Below are positions 35,634-42,987 of a stretch of 64,000 nucleotides of DNA, piece after piece; positions within the stretch are counted from its first letter, which is position 1, and every line of letters begins with the position of its first letter. The notes beneath the pieces are model-generated. The model was not told the origin of the DNA. It made no database searches and saw only the letters and a list, made by a program, of their open reading frames with translations. Source of the DNA: Oscillospiraceae bacterium (GTDB lineage: Bacteria > Bacillota > Clostridia > Oscillospirales > Oscillospiraceae); assembly GCA_017437095.1 (NCBI GenBank), contig JAFSBW010000043.1, forward strand, positions 1 through 64,000, read 5' to 3'. A program made the position numbers and the translations under genes.

Positions 35634-35664
35634 AAAAGGCTGCAGCATTGCGCTGCAGCCTTTT
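35634..35664 (+). terminator. rplL terminator
   Basis: GGCTGCAGC and GCTGCAGCC pair across a 5-base loop with A-run and TTTT flanks. Confidence 0.9.
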
Positions 35665-35667
35665 CTC

Positions 35668-35696
35668 TTGCTTTTTTGTGTGTTATCGCCTATAAT
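35668..35696 (+). promoter_or_regulatory. Promoter for the membrane protein gene
   Basis: TTGCTT and TATAAT with a 17-bp spacer, 28 bases before the ATG at 35724 and directly after the rplL terminator. Confidence 0.7.
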
Positions 35697-35723
35697 GTTC
35701 CTGTTTATCAGTAGGAGGTAATT

Positions 35724-36530
35724 ATGGATGCTTTAAAAGAGCAGCTGCTCGCTTTGAATATTACCGGCGACCATTTCTGGAAAGCAGTTGTGCTGCTTGC
35801 TGTCGGTTCATTGGTGCTGGGCTGCATTGGCCGGTATTGTTTTGGAAAAAACAGTATTATCGACCATTCCGTGTCTTCCGCCATTGGTATCCTGTTTATA
35901 TACGCGGCTACTGTTGTGCTTTTTAGCTTGGGCGCAAAATACGAACGGTTTGTGGCTACCCTTCCCTTTATTCGTCTTTCCGGCGATACTATGCATATTT
36001 TTGTATTTGAGGGGACGGAGTTTACTCTTATCTGCGAACAGCTTGTAAATATGATCATTTTGGCATTTCTGGCCAATGTGCTTGATAGCATTTTGCCCCG
36101 TGGAGAAAACTTCTTTACCTGGCTTATTTTCCGATGCCTTACTATTATTCTGGCCATTGCTATGCAGCTTGGGGTAAACTGGCTGTTTACCGCCTACTTG
36201 CCCCAGGGGATCGTAACCTACGCTCCAACGATCCTGCTGATCGTGCTGGTGCTTATGCTGGCTGTAGGCATTTTTAAGATCTTTGTAGGTGCTGCCATTG
36301 CTACGGTAAATCCTATCGTCGGCGCGCTGTACACCTTCTTTTTTGCAACCTATATCGGAAGATCAATCTCCAAGGCGGTATTGACCACAATTATTCTCAG
36401 CTTTTTGGTTTTGGGGCTTAATTCTCTTGGTATTACAGCCATCGGCATCGCTCTTGCAGGATTGGTAGCATACATCCCGCTGATGGTCGCGCTGCTTATC
36501 GTTTGGTATATTGTGAACCGTATTTTGTAA
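35724..36530 (+). CDS. Polytopic membrane protein of unknown function
   Basis: A 268-residue protein with about seven or eight hydrophobic segments and short loops. I do not recognise the family. The alternating helices and a conserved-looking PRGENFFTWLIFR loop near residue 125 vaguely recall CvpA-type or colicin-production proteins, but no motif decides it. GTAGGAGG precedes the ATG. It has its own promoter, and a second independent promoter starts the next gene, so it is probably monocistronic. Confidence 0.7.
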   Translation: MDALKEQLLALNITGDHFWKAVVLLAVGSLVLGCIGRYCFGKNSIIDHSVSSAIGILFIYAATVVLFSLGAKYERFVATLPFIRLSGDTMHIFVFEGTEFTLICEQLVNMIILAFLANVLDSILPRGENFFTWLIFRCLTIILAIAMQLGVNWLFTAYLPQGIVTYAPTILLIVLVLMLAVGIFKIFVGAAIATVNPIVGALYTFFFATYIGRSISKAVLTTIILSFLVLGLNSLGITAIGIALAGLVAYIPLMVALLIVWYIVNRIL

Positions 36531-36590
36531 TATTCCCCAAATTTAACAAAAATTTATGTGTAAAAAGCCTATTTTCTTGCAGATTTATGT

Positions 36591-36619
36591 TTTACAAATG
36601 GCCGCGGATGTATTATAAT
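36591..36619 (+). promoter_or_regulatory. Promoter for the F420-ligase-like gene
   Basis: TTTACA and TATAAT with a 17-bp spacer, 57 bases before the ATG at 36677. Confidence 0.8.
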
Positions 36620-36676
36620 ATATCAGTAAAAAACTCCGGCAAATATAAACTTGATCTAGATTAGGAGTGTTGTTCC

Positions 36677-37873
36677 ATGAGTCGTATGTTCGGAACTGTG
36701 TCCATGGGTCTTCGGGCCCCCATTATCCGTCAAGGTGATAACCTGGCTGAGATCGTTGTAAACTGTGTGCAGCAGGCTATGGAAAGCGATGGCCTCAAGC
36801 CTCGTGACCGGGATGTTGTTGCTATGACCGAAGCGATCGTTGCCCGCTCCCAGGGCAACTATGCCAGCGTTGAAGACATTGCTGCAGATGTCCGCGCCAA
36901 GCTCGGCGGAGAGACCGTTGGCGTTATCTTCCCTATCCTCAGCCGTAACCGCTTTGCTATTTGCCTGCGGGGTATTGCCAAGGGCTGCAAGAAGATCGTG
37001 CTGATGCTGAGCTACCCTTCTGATGAAGTAGGTAACCACCTGATCGATCTGGATATTATGGACGAGAAGGGCGTAAATCCCTATACCGATGTACTCAGCG
37101 AAGAAAAGTATCGCGAGCTGTTTGGCTACCGCAAGCATACCTTTACCGGCGTTGACTATGTAGAATACTACAGCAGCCTTATCCGTGAATGCGGCGCAGA
37201 GGTCGAGGTCATCTTTGCCAATGATCCCCGTGCCATCCTTAAGTACACCAAGAATGTGATCAATTGCGATATCCATACCCGCGTACGCACCAAGCGGCTG
37301 CTCCGGGATGCCGGTGCCGAGATCGTTTGCGGCCTGGACGATATTATGAATAAGCCCGTTGGCAGCAGCGGCTACAATACCCGCTACGGTCTGCTGGGCT
37401 CCAACAAGGCTACGGAAGATACCGTTAAGCTCTTCCCTCAGGACTGCCAGAGCCTGGTTGAGGACATTCAGGACCGTCTTTTGAAGCTTACCGGTAAGCA
37501 CATGGAGGTTATGGTCTACGGCGACGGCGCTTTTAAGGATCCCATCGGCAAGATCTGGGAGCTGGCTGACCCTGTGGTCTCCCCTGCTTACACCGCTGGC
37601 CTGGAGGGTACTCCCAACGAGCTGAAGCTGAAATACCTGGCAGATAACGATTTCGCCAACCTCTCCGGCGAAGCTCTGCGCAATGCCATCAGCGAAAAGA
37701 TCCGCCATAAGGACGGCTCTTCCCTGGTTGGCAATATGGCAGCCCAGGGCACTACCCCCCGCCGCCTGACCGACCTGATCGGCTCTCTGTGCGACCTGAC
37801 CTCCGGCTCCGGCGACAAGGGCACTCCCATCGTATATATCCAGGGTTATTTCGATAACTACACCAACGACTAA
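36677..37873 (+). CDS. Coenzyme F420-0:L-glutamate ligase-like (CofE-domain) protein
   Basis: A 398-residue cytosolic protein resembling the CofE/FbiB ligase fold (PF01996). Family-like stretches are LRAPIIRQGDNLAEIVVN, VVAMTEAIVARSQGNY near residue 48, IFPILSRNRFAICLRGIAKG near 83, and MVYGDGAFKDPIGKIWELADPVVSPA near 278. It is longer than CofE (about 250) and has an inserted or appended middle segment. These organisms are not known to make F420, so the true substrate is unknown. It is a single-gene unit with its own promoter and terminator, probably constitutive. Confidence 0.8.
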   Translation: MSRMFGTVSMGLRAPIIRQGDNLAEIVVNCVQQAMESDGLKPRDRDVVAMTEAIVARSQGNYASVEDIAADVRAKLGGETVGVIFPILSRNRFAICLRGIAKGCKKIVLMLSYPSDEVGNHLIDLDIMDEKGVNPYTDVLSEEKYRELFGYRKHTFTGVDYVEYYSSLIRECGAEVEVIFANDPRAILKYTKNVINCDIHTRVRTKRLLRDAGAEIVCGLDDIMNKPVGSSGYNTRYGLLGSNKATEDTVKLFPQDCQSLVEDIQDRLLKLTGKHMEVMVYGDGAFKDPIGKIWELADPVVSPAYTAGLEGTPNELKLKYLADNDFANLSGEALRNAISEKIRHKDGSSLVGNMAAQGTTPRRLTDLIGSLCDLTSGSGDKGTPIVYIQGYFDNYTND

Positions 37874-37877
37874 TGTT

Positions 37878-37937
37878 AAAATCCGCTGCCGTTGACGGCA
37901 GCGGATTTTTTATGCCGCCGGAAGATCTCCGGCGGCA
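37878..37937. terminator. Tandem hairpins between the CofE-like gene and mrp
   Basis: The first hairpin pairs ATCCGCTGCC with GGCAGCGGAT and is followed by T's on both strands. The second (TGCCGCCGGA / CTCCGGCGGCA, 37913-37937) lies next to the mrp end. Together they serve two convergent genes. Confidence 0.85.
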
Positions 37938-37944
37938 TTATTAT

Positions 37945-38769
37945 TTAGTTGGAAGCCAGAATGGTATCTACAACACCCTGGATAGCAGAGGTATCTACAG
38001 CCTCCATAAGCCCGCTGTCGTAGCTCTCAGCCACTTTGGGATCGATGGGGAGCCGGGCCAGGACGGGCAGATCAAACTCCTTAGCAACCTCCTCCAGGCG
38101 GCTCTTGCCAAACACTTCAATGCGCTTGCCGCAATCGGGGCACTCCAGGTAGCTATAGTTCTCTACAAAGCCCAGAACGGGAATGTGCATCAAATTAGCC
38201 ATCTTAACAGCCTTGGATACGATCATGCTTACCAGATCCTGAGGGCTGGTTACGATCACGATGCCGTCCACGGGCAGGCTCTGGAAAACGGTAAGGGGCA
38301 CATCGCCGGTGCCGGGAGGCATATCCACAAACATATAGTCCACATCTTCCCAGATAACATCCGTCCAGAACTGCTTGACAGCGCCGGCGATCACAGGGCC
38401 GCGCCAAACCACGGGATCGGTATTGTTCTCCAGCAGCAGATTGATGGACATAACCTGGATACCGCCCTTGGTAAGGGCAGGATACAGCCCATCCTGGCTA
38501 GCGCCCTGGCACTCAGTAACGCCAAAGGCGGTAGGCACGGAAGGGCCGGTAATATCGGCATCCAGAACGCCGACCCGCTTGCCCTGCTTGGCCATAGCCA
38601 CAGCCAGCATAGAAGTTACAGTACTCTTGCCAACGCCGCCCTTGCCGGATACCACAGCGATCACCTTTTTAACGCTGGATTTGGGATTCAGCTTGGCAAG
38701 AAGGCTTTCCGCCTTGCGGTCGGCACAATCGCTGCCGCAGGTAGAACAGTTACCACTACAACCACTCAT
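37945..38769 (-). CDS. mrp: Mrp/NBP35-type P-loop iron-sulfur carrier protein
   Basis: Scaffold ATPase that assembles or delivers Fe-S clusters. 274 residues. Cysteines 4, 8, 11 and 15 form an N-terminal four-cysteine cluster. The deviant Walker A is VVSGKGGVGKSTVT near residue 40, followed by VGVLDADITGPSVPTAFG and a C-terminal CPDCGKRIEVFG carrying the bridging CxxC. The MIP18 (DUF59) domain of many bacterial Mrp proteins is absent. TAAGGAGAT precedes the ATG. Confidence 0.92.
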   Translation of the reverse strand: MSGCSGNCSTCGSDCADRKAESLLAKLNPKSSVKKVIAVVSGKGGVGKSTVTSMLAVAMAKQGKRVGVLDADITGPSVPTAFGVTECQGASQDGLYPALTKGGIQVMSINLLLENNTDPVVWRGPVIAGAVKQFWTDVIWEDVDYMFVDMPPGTGDVPLTVFQSLPVDGIVIVTSPQDLVSMIVSKAVKMANLMHIPVLGFVENYSYLECPDCGKRIEVFGKSRLEEVAKEFDLPVLARLPIDPKVAESYDSGLMEAVDTSAIQGVVDTILASN

Positions 38770-38839
38770 AGAAAAAATCTCCTTAGTTTTTATTCTGGGT
38801 TATTATAGGCCGCTTTTTATAATGTGTCAAGCCCTTGGA

Positions 38840-39121
38840 TTAAACTCTGGCTTTAAAACCAAGGATACACATAGCAATACACAAAGCAACACCAACAATT
38901 CCATAAATAATCGCCTGGCGCTTGTTTTTTCTCCAAATAAACGCAGCCGCAGCAACGCATTCAAAAGCCCCGACAATAAATACATAGGGAAGCACAGTTT
39001 CAATCGCATCTCTTGCTGACAACATCAGAGCAAGCATCACCAGAGTACACACTCCAGCTGCAATCAAGCCGATTTTTTCATTGATTGCAAATTTAGACCA
39101 GGTTTCTTTTAATCTATCCAT
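38840..39121 (-). CDS. Small membrane protein of unknown function (three segments)
   Basis: About 93 residues starting MDRLKETWSKFAINEKIG, with about three hydrophobic segments (20-36, 44-62, 71-89). The ATG at 39121 has AAGGAAG 6 bases upstream; the longer open frame has no ribosome site. It resembles the next upstream gene: both have Trp, then an EKI motif, then a Glu before a W(R/K)-containing loop. They look like diverged tandem paralogs. Function unknown. Confidence 0.65.
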   Translation of the reverse strand: MDRLKETWSKFAINEKIGLIAAGVCTLVMLALMLSARDAIETVLPYVFIVGAFECVAAAAFIWRKNKRQAIIYGIVGVALCIAMCILGFKARV

Positions 39122-39186
39122 AATGTTCTTCCTTTCTAAATGGAATATATCGTTACGCAGTTTTAACTCAGAAACAAATTTTCTGT

Positions 39187-39459
39187 TTAAAGCAATTCGG
39201 ATAACCAAAAATAAATAAACAATGCAAAAAGACAAATGTGAAAAGCTGAATAAAGCTTATCATATTTCCAGGAGATCACAGCCTCAGACAGCCCATAAAT
39301 TGCAAGTATTGGAACAGCAACCGCAGCAACATTCGTAATTACGCTTGTTATTGCCAAGACTGCGGCCACCAGCATCGCACCCATGCTCAAAAGAGATAAC
39401 ACATAAAAAATCTTTTCATAAAGGGGCATATCCTGCCATTTTTGATTCTTGTTTACCAT
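39187..39459 (-). CDS. Small membrane protein of unknown function, paralog-like
   Basis: 90 residues, starting MVNKNQKWQDMPLYEKIF, with about three hydrophobic segments (20-38, 42-60, 68-87). TAAGGAGG precedes the ATG. It lies between the ABC-F gene and the similar gene at 38840-39121. I know no matching family. The A/T-rich DNA and codon use differ from the neighbouring genes, which may indicate a later arrival. Confidence 0.65.
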   Translation of the reverse strand: MVNKNQKWQDMPLYEKIFYVLSLLSMGAMLVAAVLAITSVITNVAAVAVPILAIYGLSEAVISWKYDKLYSAFHICLFALFIYFWLSELL

Positions 39460-39486
39460 GGTTGATCCTCCTTATTTCGTTTCAAT

Positions 39487-41349
39487 TTATTCCTGCGCCG
39501 CTTCCCACTGCTCCATAAGCTCCATGAGAACAAGCTCTGCTTCTTCCTTCTCTCCCAGAAGGTGGGTAAGCTCCTGGTAGTCAGCAGCGGCGTTTTCTAT
39601 GGCGGTATCCAGCTGAGCAATCACGCCCTCCTGCTTTTCGATCTCCCGTTCCAGGCGGCGGATAAGCTTATCCTGCTCCTTTGTGCCGCCCTTGGGCTTT
39701 TCTTTTTTGGGCTTCGCCTCGGAAACGACCGGCTGGCGCTGCATAGCTTCACGCTCTAAAATGGAGCGGTATTTTGCGTAGCCGCACTTGAAATCCCGGA
39801 TGCTGCCATCTTCCAGCAGCCAGATACGCTCGGCAAACTTTTCGATAAAATAACGGTCATGGGATACAAACAGCAGCACGCCCTCAAACTCTTCAATAGC
39901 GGCTTCGATCCACTCCCGGGAGGCGATATCCAGATGGTTGGTAGGCTCATCCAGGATCAGCAGGTTGATCTTTTCATCCATGAGCATGCATAGCCGCAGA
40001 CGGGACTGCTCGCCGCCGGAAAGCTCCCCTACCTTTTTGAACACATCTTCGCCCTGGAAAAGAAAAGCGCCCAGGCGGTCACGAGCGACCTGAGGAGTGC
40101 AATTCTTTTCGTAGAGCATGGTATCGTACAAAGTGCGCTCCGGGTGTTCAAAATGAATGATCTGGGGAAGGTAGCCCCACTTAACAGTCGGGCCGAACTG
40201 GATCTTTCCGGCGCAGTCTTCCTCTCCCAAAAGACATTTGATAAAGGTGGATTTTCCCGTGCCGTTGTCACCCAGCAGAGCGATGCGCTCCCCTGCTTCT
40301 ACATTCAGCTCTACGCCTTCAAAGAGCATTCTCTCGCCAAAGCCTTTGGCTACATTTTTCATCTTGAAAACCACATCGCCGGAAAAATCCTTTTCGCCGA
40401 AGGTGGCTTTCATAGTCTTTTCCGTCTTAGGGCGCTCCGTCTTTTGTATGCGCTCCATGCGGTGCTGGATGGACATAGCCCGGCGGTAAAGGGTGCGGTT
40501 GTTAATGCCCCAGCCCTTCATGCGCTCTACCGTAAAGCCAAGCTGCTTCAGTTTTGCCTGCTCGGTCTGATACTGCTTCATCTGAAGGTCAAACCGGGCC
40601 TGCTTTTCGTCCATATAGAAAGAATAATTGCCGGAGTAGAACTCAGCATGGCCGTCCACAATCTCGATCACCCGCTGGGCAATGCGGTCGATGAAATAGC
40701 GGTCGTGAGAAATGGCCAGCACAGTACCCTTAAAGGCTTTTATATAGCCCTCCAGCCATTCTACACTGTTCAGGTCCAGATGGTTGGTAGGCTCGTCCAG
40801 CAGCAGAATATCCGTCTTTTCCAGAAGCAGCCGGGCAAGGTTCATCCTGGTCTTTTCGCCGCCGGATAGGCTGGAAAAGAGCTGCTTTCGCTGCTCCGGG
40901 GTAATGGCAAGGCCGTTGCAGATCTTATCCACCTCTACATCCATCTCGTAGCCGCCGCCGGATTGGAAGCGGTTGACCAGGGTATCATATTCTTTTAGCT
41001 GCTCCTGGGTAGCCCCGGTGAGCATAGCCTCCTCCAGCTCCTCCATGCGCTGCTTGGTGCGCAGAATGCCGGTGTAGGCAGAGCGCAAAACCTGCTCCAC
41101 CGTGTAGCCCTGGGGAAAATTGGGGATCTGGGAAATAAGACCGATCCGCTTATGGGGATTTACAAAGACAGTACCCTCGTCGTAGTCCATCTCCCCGGTA
41201 AGGATCTTGAAAAGCGTAGTCTTTCCGCAGCCGTTGCGGCCGAGAATAGCAACCCGCTCCCCTTCTTGAATTTCAAAAGACAGACCCTCCAGCAAATTCT
41301 CACCGATCACGAAGAATTTGGTAAGGTCTTTTACTTGTATATCAACCAT
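39487..41349 (-). CDS. ABC-F family ATPase
   Basis: Soluble duplicated ABC ATPase; ABC-F proteins act at the ribosome as translation factors or antibiotic-protection proteins. About 620 residues. The first cassette has LGRNGCGKTTLFK and LSGGEKTRMNLARLLLEKTDI, the second has LGDNGTGKSTFIK and LSGGEQSRLRLCMLMDEKINL. Each ends in LDEPTNHLD. A linker (about 250-320) and a C-terminal coiled coil (from about 540) are visible. No membrane domain is present. The ATG at 41349 overlaps the RNase M5 stop by 8 bases. The subgroup cannot be assigned by eye. Confidence 0.92.
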   Translation of the reverse strand: MVDIQVKDLTKFFVIGENLLEGLSFEIQEGERVAILGRNGCGKTTLFKILTGEMDYDEGTVFVNPHKRIGLISQIPNFPQGYTVEQVLRSAYTGILRTKQRMEELEEAMLTGATQEQLKEYDTLVNRFQSGGGYEMDVEVDKICNGLAITPEQRKQLFSSLSGGEKTRMNLARLLLEKTDILLLDEPTNHLDLNSVEWLEGYIKAFKGTVLAISHDRYFIDRIAQRVIEIVDGHAEFYSGNYSFYMDEKQARFDLQMKQYQTEQAKLKQLGFTVERMKGWGINNRTLYRRAMSIQHRMERIQKTERPKTEKTMKATFGEKDFSGDVVFKMKNVAKGFGERMLFEGVELNVEAGERIALLGDNGTGKSTFIKCLLGEEDCAGKIQFGPTVKWGYLPQIIHFEHPERTLYDTMLYEKNCTPQVARDRLGAFLFQGEDVFKKVGELSGGEQSRLRLCMLMDEKINLLILDEPTNHLDIASREWIEAAIEEFEGVLLFVSHDRYFIEKFAERIWLLEDGSIRDFKCGYAKYRSILEREAMQRQPVVSEAKPKKEKPKGGTKEQDKLIRRLEREIEKQEGVIAQLDTAIENAAADYQELTHLLGEKEEAELVLMELMEQWEAAQE

Positions 41350-41941
41350 TTTCTTTCTCCAACTGCCCGGCAAGCTCCTGAAGCTCCGGCAGGGTGTACA
41401 GTAAATTCACAGCCTGCAACAGTGCATTGCTGCTCATGTGCTTGGGAAATCCCAGCTTTGCCATCAGGCGGGCTCTCTTTTCGCTGCTGCCAGCGCCGCC
41501 GGAAAGGCCCAGAGCCATAAAATCCTGCTTGGTGATAGCGCCGCTTTGAAGCTCGCTCTCCCCTTCTATGGTAGCGCCGCTGCGGCGCAGTGCCTGCAAA
41601 ATGATCTCCGGCGTCATGCCCTCTACCCCAAGCAAACCCTCTTTTCCGGCAGAAGCTTTGCGGCGCTCTTTGCCGGAAATATCCGGAATGTAGGCATGCT
41701 TCAGCTGAGAAGCAGGAATCAGCCCCTTGAGAAAATTACGGATCACAAAGCCTGCGCCGTCGCTATCGGTAAAGACGATCAAGCCCCGCTTGGCAGCGAT
41801 TTGCCGCAAAAGATGCTGCTGATCTTTATCCTTAAAAATGCCAAAGCCGGAAGTTTCCACAATAGGGGCATTTACGATCTGGGCCAGGGTGTTTTTATCA
41901 TACCGGCCCTCTACAACGATACACTCCCGAATATTAACCAT
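41342..41941 (-). CDS. rnmV: Ribonuclease M5-like Toprim nuclease
   Basis: Toprim-domain nuclease that matures 5S rRNA. About 199 residues. The Toprim glutamate is in IVVEGRYDKNTL near residue 8, and the acidic motif is VFTDSDGAG near 56. HAYIPDISG and the C-terminal DFMALGLSGG with GFPKHMSSNALLQAVN fit RNase M5. The start at 41941 has AGGAGG 6 bases upstream and overlaps the holA stop by 8 bases. Confidence 0.88.
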   Translation of the reverse strand: MVNIRECIVVEGRYDKNTLAQIVNAPIVETSGFGIFKDKDQQHLLRQIAAKRGLIVFTDSDGAGFVIRNFLKGLIPASQLKHAYIPDISGKERRKASAGKEGLLGVEGMTPEIILQALRRSGATIEGESELQSGAITKQDFMALGLSGGAGSSEKRARLMAKLGFPKHMSSNALLQAVNLLYTLPELQELAGQLEKENG

Positions 41942-42983
41942 TGCGGGCCTCCTGGGCAAGACGCATGATCAACATTTCCAGCAAGCGGTCGGTATCGTCA
42001 AAAGAAGTTTTGATCTTATAATCCGTTTCCAGCACCAGCTGCGCCGTCTTGGCATAGAAGCGAGGGGGAAACTTTCCCGCAGCGGACATAGTCTTTCTTG
42101 CCGCATAGTCTGCAATGCCGCACAGCTTCATCAGTTCGCCGGCGTTTTTGCCCTGATCCAAGAGTATTCTTGCCGCGCTCAAGCGGCGGAAATGGCCGCC
42201 GATAGCGCCTAAAATGCCCAGGGGCTCCTGCTGCATTTTCAGCAGCTGGCGAAGCTTCAGCAGCGCGCCGCCGTAGTTCCCCTGCCCAAGCATATCTGTC
42301 ATTTGGAAGACCACTGCATCCATAACTGGCTCAGTAACCGCATCTATATCCGCTTTGCAGATGGCATCCGAGCCGGAATAGGCAGAAATTTTAGCAATTT
42401 CCCCGGAAAGGGCCGTCATAGTGCCCCCCGTAATGTCGATCAGGTAAGCGCAAAGATCAGGACTGATCTTCTTTTGCCGGGCAGCGAAATGCCGGGTGAT
42501 CCAGGCGATCAGGTCCCGCTGGCTCTGCTTTGCAAACTCCACAATAACGCCGTTTTTGCTAACTGCGTCCCAAAGCCTTTTCAGCCGCTTATCCGGCTTC
42601 CAGGCAGTAGTAATGTAGGTAAACACTACCGTGCAATAATCCGGCATATCGGAAAATAGCTCAATAAGCTTTTCCCGGTCTGATTCGTTGCACTTGAAAA
42701 TATCCACATCGTCTACCCAAATAAGGGTGCGCTCTGCCATCATAGGCAGGGCTTCCACCGCTTCGGCAAATGCGCGGATATCAAAAGTTTCTCCTGTAAG
42801 CTTATGATAGTTAAACGATTCCGTAAGCTCATCGATAATGTGCTTGCGCAGCTGCTCCAGATAGTGGTGCAGCAAAAAGGTTTCTTCTCCATGGAAGAAA
42901 TACAGCGGAGAAAAAGCTTTTGCTTTAATATGGGATTTTAGAAGCTGAACGCTGTCAACACATTCCGTTTCTTTTCTTGCCAT
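41934..42983 (-). CDS. holA: DNA polymerase III delta subunit
   Basis: Clamp-loader wrench subunit that opens the beta clamp. 349 residues. It has PLYFFHGEETFLLHHYLEQL near residue 22, ALPMMAERTLIWVDDV near 75, and DITGGTMTALSGEIAKISAYSG near 185. The C-terminal collar domain has PLGILGAIGGHFRRLSAARI. It follows comEC closely, a common Firmicutes pairing. Confidence 0.93.
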   Translation of the reverse strand: MARKETECVDSVQLLKSHIKAKAFSPLYFFHGEETFLLHHYLEQLRKHIIDELTESFNYHKLTGETFDIRAFAEAVEALPMMAERTLIWVDDVDIFKCNESDREKLIELFSDMPDYCTVVFTYITTAWKPDKRLKRLWDAVSKNGVIVEFAKQSQRDLIAWITRHFAARQKKISPDLCAYLIDITGGTMTALSGEIAKISAYSGSDAICKADIDAVTEPVMDAVVFQMTDMLGQGNYGGALLKLRQLLKMQQEPLGILGAIGGHFRRLSAARILLDQGKNAGELMKLCGIADYAARKTMSAAGKFPPRFYAKTAQLVLETDYKIKTSFDDTDRLLEMLIMRLAQEARNG

Positions 42984-42987
42984 GGAT

